From Deltaproteobacteria bacterium (lineage in GTDB: Bacteria > Desulfobacterota > GWC2-55-46 > DRQE01), in the NCBI GenBank assembly GCA_016219165.1, contig JACRCB010000199.1, positions 1 to 8,618 of the forward strand: DNA of 8,618 nt. Reading direction: 5' to 3'. Positions 5,598-8,618 of the stretch are shown here, piece by piece. Under the pieces are notes generated by a model. It did no database searches, was not told the origin of the DNA, and saw only the letters and a list, made by a program, of their open reading frames with translations. The position numbers and the translations under genes are program-made. Numbering within the stretch: the first letter of the stretch is position 1; each line of letters starts with the position of its first letter.

Positions 5598-5696
5598 GGA
5601 CCTCGATTATGAAAGGCCTGAAAAAAGAATAGCCGCGGCAGTCCCGCGGTGTTACGGTTCCGCCGCATCCGCGCTGTCTTGACGGTCCGGGAAAAT

Positions 5697-6332
5697 ATGG
5701 AGAAGGTAGCGATACTCGGGGGCGCTTTCAACCCCATACATTACGGCCACTTAAGGCCGGCCGAGGAGGTAAGGGAGGCCCTGGGTTTTTCCAAGGTGCT
5801 CTTTATCCCTGTGTCCCTCCCCCCCCACAAAGACGAAATACTCGCGGGAGCCGGGGAGCGCCTTGAGATGACTTGGCTCGCCACGGCAGGCAACCCTTGC
5901 TTTGAGGTCTCGGATATTGAGATAAGCAGGGGGGGGAGGTCATATACCATAGATACAGTGAAGGAACTGGGAAGGAAGGGTGTAGTTCCCGCAATCATCA
6001 CGGGCTGCGATGCCTTCAACGACATAACGGCCTGGTGCGGGTATGAGGAACTCTTCACCCTCGCCGACTTCGTCGTTTTACCGAGGCCAGGCTACGCGGT
6101 GAAGAAGATAGGCGAGGTGGTTCCGGTTGAATTGGCGAGGAAGTTCTGGTATGATGAAAAAAGCAGAGCATATCTGAATTCATTCGGCCGCAGGGTGACT
6201 TACGTGGAGACGACACTTATGGATATATCTTCTTCCGGCATACGCGGGAAGATAAAGGAGGGCGCTTCCGTAAGATACCTCCTGCCGGAAGGAGTTTTGG
6301 GATTCATCTTAAAAAAGGGGCTTTACCGGTAA
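5697..6332 (+). CDS. nadD: Nicotinate-nucleotide adenylyltransferase
   Basis: A 211-residue enzyme that joins ATP and nicotinate mononucleotide to make deamido-NAD in the cytoplasm, the penultimate step of NAD synthesis. The nucleotidyltransferase signature GGAFNPIHYGH is at residues 8-18, PPHK near 42-45, GRSYTIDTVKEL near 80-91, and ISSSGIR, the second ATP-binding motif, at 177-183. The ending RYLLPEGVLGFI..GLY is typical. CDAFNDITAW replaces the usual ADAF.DL..W, a mild variation. An in-frame GTG at 5649 would add 16 residues with no family counterpart, so the ATG at 5697, right before the KVAILGG strand, is taken as the start. Its SD is weak. It sits first in the common nadD-rsfS order and may be translated by coupling from the repeat ladder upstream. 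Confidence 0.93.
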   Translation: MEKVAILGGAFNPIHYGHLRPAEEVREALGFSKVLFIPVSLPPHKDEILAGAGERLEMTWLATAGNPCFEVSDIEISRGGRSYTIDTVKELGRKGVVPAIITGCDAFNDITAWCGYEELFTLADFVVLPRPGYAVKKIGEVVPVELARKFWYDEKSRAYLNSFGRRVTYVETTLMDISSSGIRGKIKEGASVRYLLPEGVLGFILKKGLYR

Positions 6333-6369
6333 GACCCTTCAACAAATCCGGAAAAGGAGAATATTCAAA

Positions 6370-6729
6370 CTGCAACCCAGGAATAAGGCAAGGAAGATAG
6401 CCGGGTTTATTCGGGAGAAAAAGGGCGCCGACGTTCTTCTTCTGAATATCAAGAAAATTTCTTCGATAGCCGACTATATCCTCTTATGCAGCGCCGAATC
6501 CGCGATGCAGGTTCAGGCAATAGCCGTGCATGTGATAGAGGGGCTCAGGAAAAAAGAGGTGTTCCCGCTATCTGTCGAGGGACTCGAGACCGCACGGTGG
6601 GCGCTCGTGGACTACGGGGATGTGGTTGTACACATATTCGTTGAACCTGTCAGGAGTTTTTACGACCTTGAGGGGCTTTGGGCTGATGCGCCGAGGGTCG
6701 AGATAGAAGAAAAAAAGGTCTCAGGGTAA
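6370..6729 (+). CDS. rsfS: Ribosomal silencing factor RsfS (probable CTG start)
   Basis: About 119 residues, the usual RsfS length. The protein binds uL14 on the 50S subunit and blocks joining with 30S, slowing translation under starvation. The conserved features are all present: GADVLLLNIKKISSIADYILLCSAES (19-44) with the helix after MQVQAIA (46-52), EGLETARWALVDYGDVVVHIF (70-90) and the ending RSFYDLEGLWADA (95-107). No ATG, GTG or TTG occurs in this frame between the TAA at 6310-6312 and the ATG at 6505, and starting at 6505 would delete the conserved N-terminal third. AAGGAGA (6354-6360) lies about ten bases before CTG at 6370, which gives the expected N-terminus. ATA at 6361 or ATC at 6346 are less likely. 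A start lost by mutation or a sequencing error is the alternative. It follows nadD by 37 bases in the conserved nadD-rsfS pair. Confidence 0.85.
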   Translation: MQPRNKARKIAGFIREKKGADVLLLNIKKISSIADYILLCSAESAMQVQAIAVHVIEGLRKKEVFPLSVEGLETARWALVDYGDVVVHIFVEPVRSFYDLEGLWADAPRVEIEEKKVSG

Positions 6730-6750
6730 CGGAGCCGGAAGTTTTTGAAC

Positions 6751-6834
6751 GGGGACCAGAGGATGCCCCCTTTGTCCGGAAAAAACGAGGTAAACGCGCC
6801 TTCCGCATGGTTGTCCCCGGGTTTTTTTCCGGAC
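6751..6834 (+). promoter_or_regulatory. Attenuator-like competing inverted repeats in the lapB leader
   Basis: GTCCGGAAAAAA (6774-6785) and TTTTTTCCGGAC (6823-6834) are a perfect 12-base inverted repeat with a 37-base spacer. A second pairing, GGGGAC (6751-6756) with GTCCCC (6813-6818), sits just before GGGTTTTTTT (6819-6828), as in a terminator. The two structures interleave and could exclude each other, the layout of a transcription attenuator between rsfS and lapB. No ligand domain or leader peptide is recognisable. Confidence 0.35.
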
Positions 6835-6872
6835 GGGGTTTGGTAAGAAGTCTTCCCCCGGAGGATTTAAAA

Positions 6873-8234
6873 ATGTATTCGCGGGTCATTCTTTTCATAA
6901 GCATCGTCATAGTCGTCGGGTTTTTCTACCTTCACACGCTTAACCCCGGGACGGTTAAGTTCGTCGTGACGTCCGACCAGACTTACGTCCTTCCGGTCAC
7001 GGTCCTCATATTCGGGGGTTTTATCGCCGGCGTTACGCTTATGGTTATTAACCTTCTCTTTGCCGATGCCAGAAGGGCGCTCAAGGATATGAGGTTGCGG
7101 AGGGAGAGGAAGTTGTCCGAGAAGGCTGAGGAGGGTTTCCGCGAGGGCGTGAATATTTTTTTGAAGGGCAATACAAAGAAGGCCATAGAACTCCTCGAGG
7201 CCTCACTAGATGGAAATCCCAGAAGCCGCGATATAAGGCTTAAACTGGCCGATGCCTATATGGAAACCGGCCTTCATTCAAAGGCCGCTGAGGTGCTCGG
7301 GAACCACATCCTCCATAACCCCGACGATATGGAAGTGCTTTTCGACCTGGCGATATGCAGCGAGAAGATAGGGGACAAGGCGGGGTTTGAAAAATCCTTG
7401 AGGGAGGTGCTCAGGCTCGACAAGACAAACCCCCGCGCCATCAGGCTATTGAGGGATATGAAGATGAGGGAGGGGGACTGGGAAGAAGCCATAAGATGCG
7501 AGAAGACCCTCATATCCTCCGAACGCGGGGAAAACGCCGCGACCCGTGAGAGGGAAAAAAAGATACTCACCGGGCTTCTCTATGAAGCGGCCTTGAGATA
7601 CATAAAAGACGACAAAATCGATACGGCCGAGGACAGGGCAAAGGAGGCGCTTAAGACAGGGGAGGGGAACTTTGTCCCCGCATACATACTCATGGGAGAG
7701 TTGTTTTTAAAGCGCTATAACACCTCCGGGGCCAGGAAACTATGGGAGAGGGCCTACGAGAGGACCAAGGACGTCGTATTCCTCTTAAGACTCGAGGACA
7801 TATACCTCGGCGTGTCGAACCCGGAGGGCATACTGACTCTATACAAGGACGCCATAAACCGCGACCCCGGCAACGTGAACCTGAGGCTCCTTCTTTCGAG
7901 GCTCTATCTGAGGCTTGAGATGGTGGACAATGCCATGAGGGAACTCGAAAGGATAGAGGACGAAGCCTCCGAGAATTTTTTCAGGAAACTCCTCCTTGCC
8001 GAGGCCTATCTGAGGAGAAGGCAATCGGAGAAGGCCGCCCTCCTTTTTCAGGACGCCGTTATGCCGGATAAAGACCTTACCCCGCCGTTTAGGTGCGGGG
8101 TATGCGGATACATGCCCGGAGACTGGCACTACAGATGCCCGTGCTGTTCCGAGTGGAACACCTTCATCATGAGCGCTGTAACCTCGAGAGAAATTCCAGC
8201 CTACGTTCAATCCTTCCAGAAGGCCTCTCAATGA
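6873..8234 (+). CDS. lapB: LapA-LapB fusion: membrane-anchored TPR protein with rubredoxin-like zinc domain
   Basis: A 453-residue protein. Residues 1-65 look like LapA (DUF1049): a membrane helix at 4-20, LHTLNPGTVKFVV (20-32) and a second helix at 39-62. Residues 84-400 are TPRs, as in LapB/YciM (for example 102-130, 136-150, 320-335, 338-364). Residues 406-428 are the LapB zinc/rubredoxin-type knuckle: Cys408-x2-Cys411 and Cys422-x2-Cys425, ending SEWNTF. In Escherichia coli LapB is an inner-membrane adaptor that directs LpxC to the FtsH protease, limiting lipopolysaccharide synthesis; LapA is a separate small protein encoded just upstream. The fused form covers both. ATG at 6873 is chosen because GGAGG (6860-6864) lies eight bases upstream; the ATG at 6807 would add 22 unconserved residues. 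The stop overlaps the gpmI start (ATGA, 8231-8234). Confidence 0.88.
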   Translation: MYSRVILFISIVIVVGFFYLHTLNPGTVKFVVTSDQTYVLPVTVLIFGGFIAGVTLMVINLLFADARRALKDMRLRRERKLSEKAEEGFREGVNIFLKGNTKKAIELLEASLDGNPRSRDIRLKLADAYMETGLHSKAAEVLGNHILHNPDDMEVLFDLAICSEKIGDKAGFEKSLREVLRLDKTNPRAIRLLRDMKMREGDWEEAIRCEKTLISSERGENAATREREKKILTGLLYEAALRYIKDDKIDTAEDRAKEALKTGEGNFVPAYILMGELFLKRYNTSGARKLWERAYERTKDVVFLLRLEDIYLGVSNPEGILTLYKDAINRDPGNVNLRLLLSRLYLRLEMVDNAMRELERIEDEASENFFRKLLLAEAYLRRRQSEKAALLFQDAVMPDKDLTPPFRCGVCGYMPGDWHYRCPCCSEWNTFIMSAVTSREIPAYVQSFQKASQ

Positions 8235-8618
8235 GACCGGTTATACTCATTGTTATGGACGGCTGGGGTATAAACCCCATGCGGGAGGGGAATGCCGTCG
8301 AATTGGCCGGCACCCCTAATCTTAAGGGGTTTACCAATAGATACCCCAGTACATCCCTTATCTCTTCGGGCAGCGCCGTGGGACTGCCTGACGGGCAGAT
8401 GGGCAACTCCGAGGTGGGGCACCTGACCCTCGGCGCCGGAAGGGTGGTATTCCAGGAACTTACCCGAATAAACAGGGCCATAGAAGACGGAAGTTTCCAT
8501 GATAACACGGCGCTCGTAAGCGCCCTCCGCAGCGTAAAGGAAAGAGGCTCGAATCTCCATCTCATGGGGTTGGTTTCCGATGGCGGGGTTCACAGCCACG
8601 CAAACCATCTTTATGCGC
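8231..8618 (+). CDS. gpmI: 2,3-bisphosphoglycerate-independent phosphoglycerate mutase, 5' part, cut by window edge
   Basis: About 129 residues are visible before the window ends; the whole enzyme is normally about 510. It interconverts 3- and 2-phosphoglycerate in glycolysis and gluconeogenesis with two manganese ions. The N-terminus reads VILIVMDGWG, with metal ligand Asp10. GTPNL is at 27-31, and SGSAVGLPDGQMGNSEVGH (46-64) includes the catalytic serine Ser60 that carries the phosphate. GLVSDGGVHSHANHL near the edge is the start of the phosphotransferase domain's substrate-binding region. The ATG shares ATGA with the lapB stop, indicating translational coupling. nadD-rsfS-(TPR)-gpmI neighbourhoods are known from several bacterial groups. 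Confidence 0.95.
   Translation, partial: MRPVILIVMDGWGINPMREGNAVELAGTPNLKGFTNRYPSTSLISSGSAVGLPDGQMGNSEVGHLTLGAGRVVFQELTRINRAIEDGSFHDNTALVSALRSVKERGSNLHLMGLVSDGGVHSHANHLYA

Noticed and set aside
5649..5696. Upstream GTG start for nadD
   Set aside because: The 16 extra residues (MLRFRRIRAVLT...) have no counterpart in NadD, which normally begins just before the GG.FNP motif.
6807..6872. Upstream ATG start for the LapA-LapB fusion
   Set aside because: It lies inside the inverted-repeat leader and lacks an SD, whereas GGAGG stands eight bases before the ATG at 6873.

Overview
The window is a run of ordinary chromosomal genes, all on the + strand, from a bacterium with an outer membrane. LapA/LapB-type and sugar-nucleotide epimerase genes point to a lipopolysaccharide-making diderm. 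Heavy use of AGG for Arg and ATA for Ile, a YhaM-type HD nuclease, a family-4 uracil-DNA glycosylase, and dispersed 'attgcttcgg...cctcgcaa' palindromic repeats would fit a deltaproteobacterium-like or Nitrospirota-like genome. That placement is inference; no marker here fixes the taxon.

Layout. 1-215 is a composite of palindromic repeats in front of a membrane-anchored TPR protein (216-1016). A self-contained HU-family gene follows (1156-1437), with a good promoter and Shine-Dalgarno (SD) site. Next is about 500 bases without a credible gene (1438-1942), holding a strong terminator, a twin TGGTATACT motif, another repeat copy and a cluster of hairpins. A UDP-glucuronate/UDP-glucose 4-epimerase-like gene (1943-2908) ends in two consecutive stem-loop structures. 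Then come a YhaM-like OB-HD nuclease (3087-4109) and a uracil-DNA glycosylase homologue (4155-4742) lying in the same frame directly after its stop. A clean sigma70-type promoter drives a DUF2238/YjdF-like membrane protein (4894-5562).

The right third looks like one operon: nadD (5697-6332), rsfS (6370-6729), a LapA-LapB fusion (6873-8234) and the 5' end of gpmI (8231 to the edge). It may be coupled to the DUF2238 gene through an odd 14-bp tandem repeat. The operon combines NAD synthesis, ribosome hibernation, envelope/LPS control and glycolysis, a growth-linked housekeeping set.

I found no wholly new system. The points most worth a second look are: rsfS with no ATG/GTG/TTG start and a probable CTG start; the chain of three ATGA stop/start junctions built from a 14-bp tandem repeat; a family-4 uracil-DNA glycosylase that appears to lack most of its iron-sulfur cysteines; a large nested palindrome after the epimerase; and competing inverted repeats in the lapB leader.
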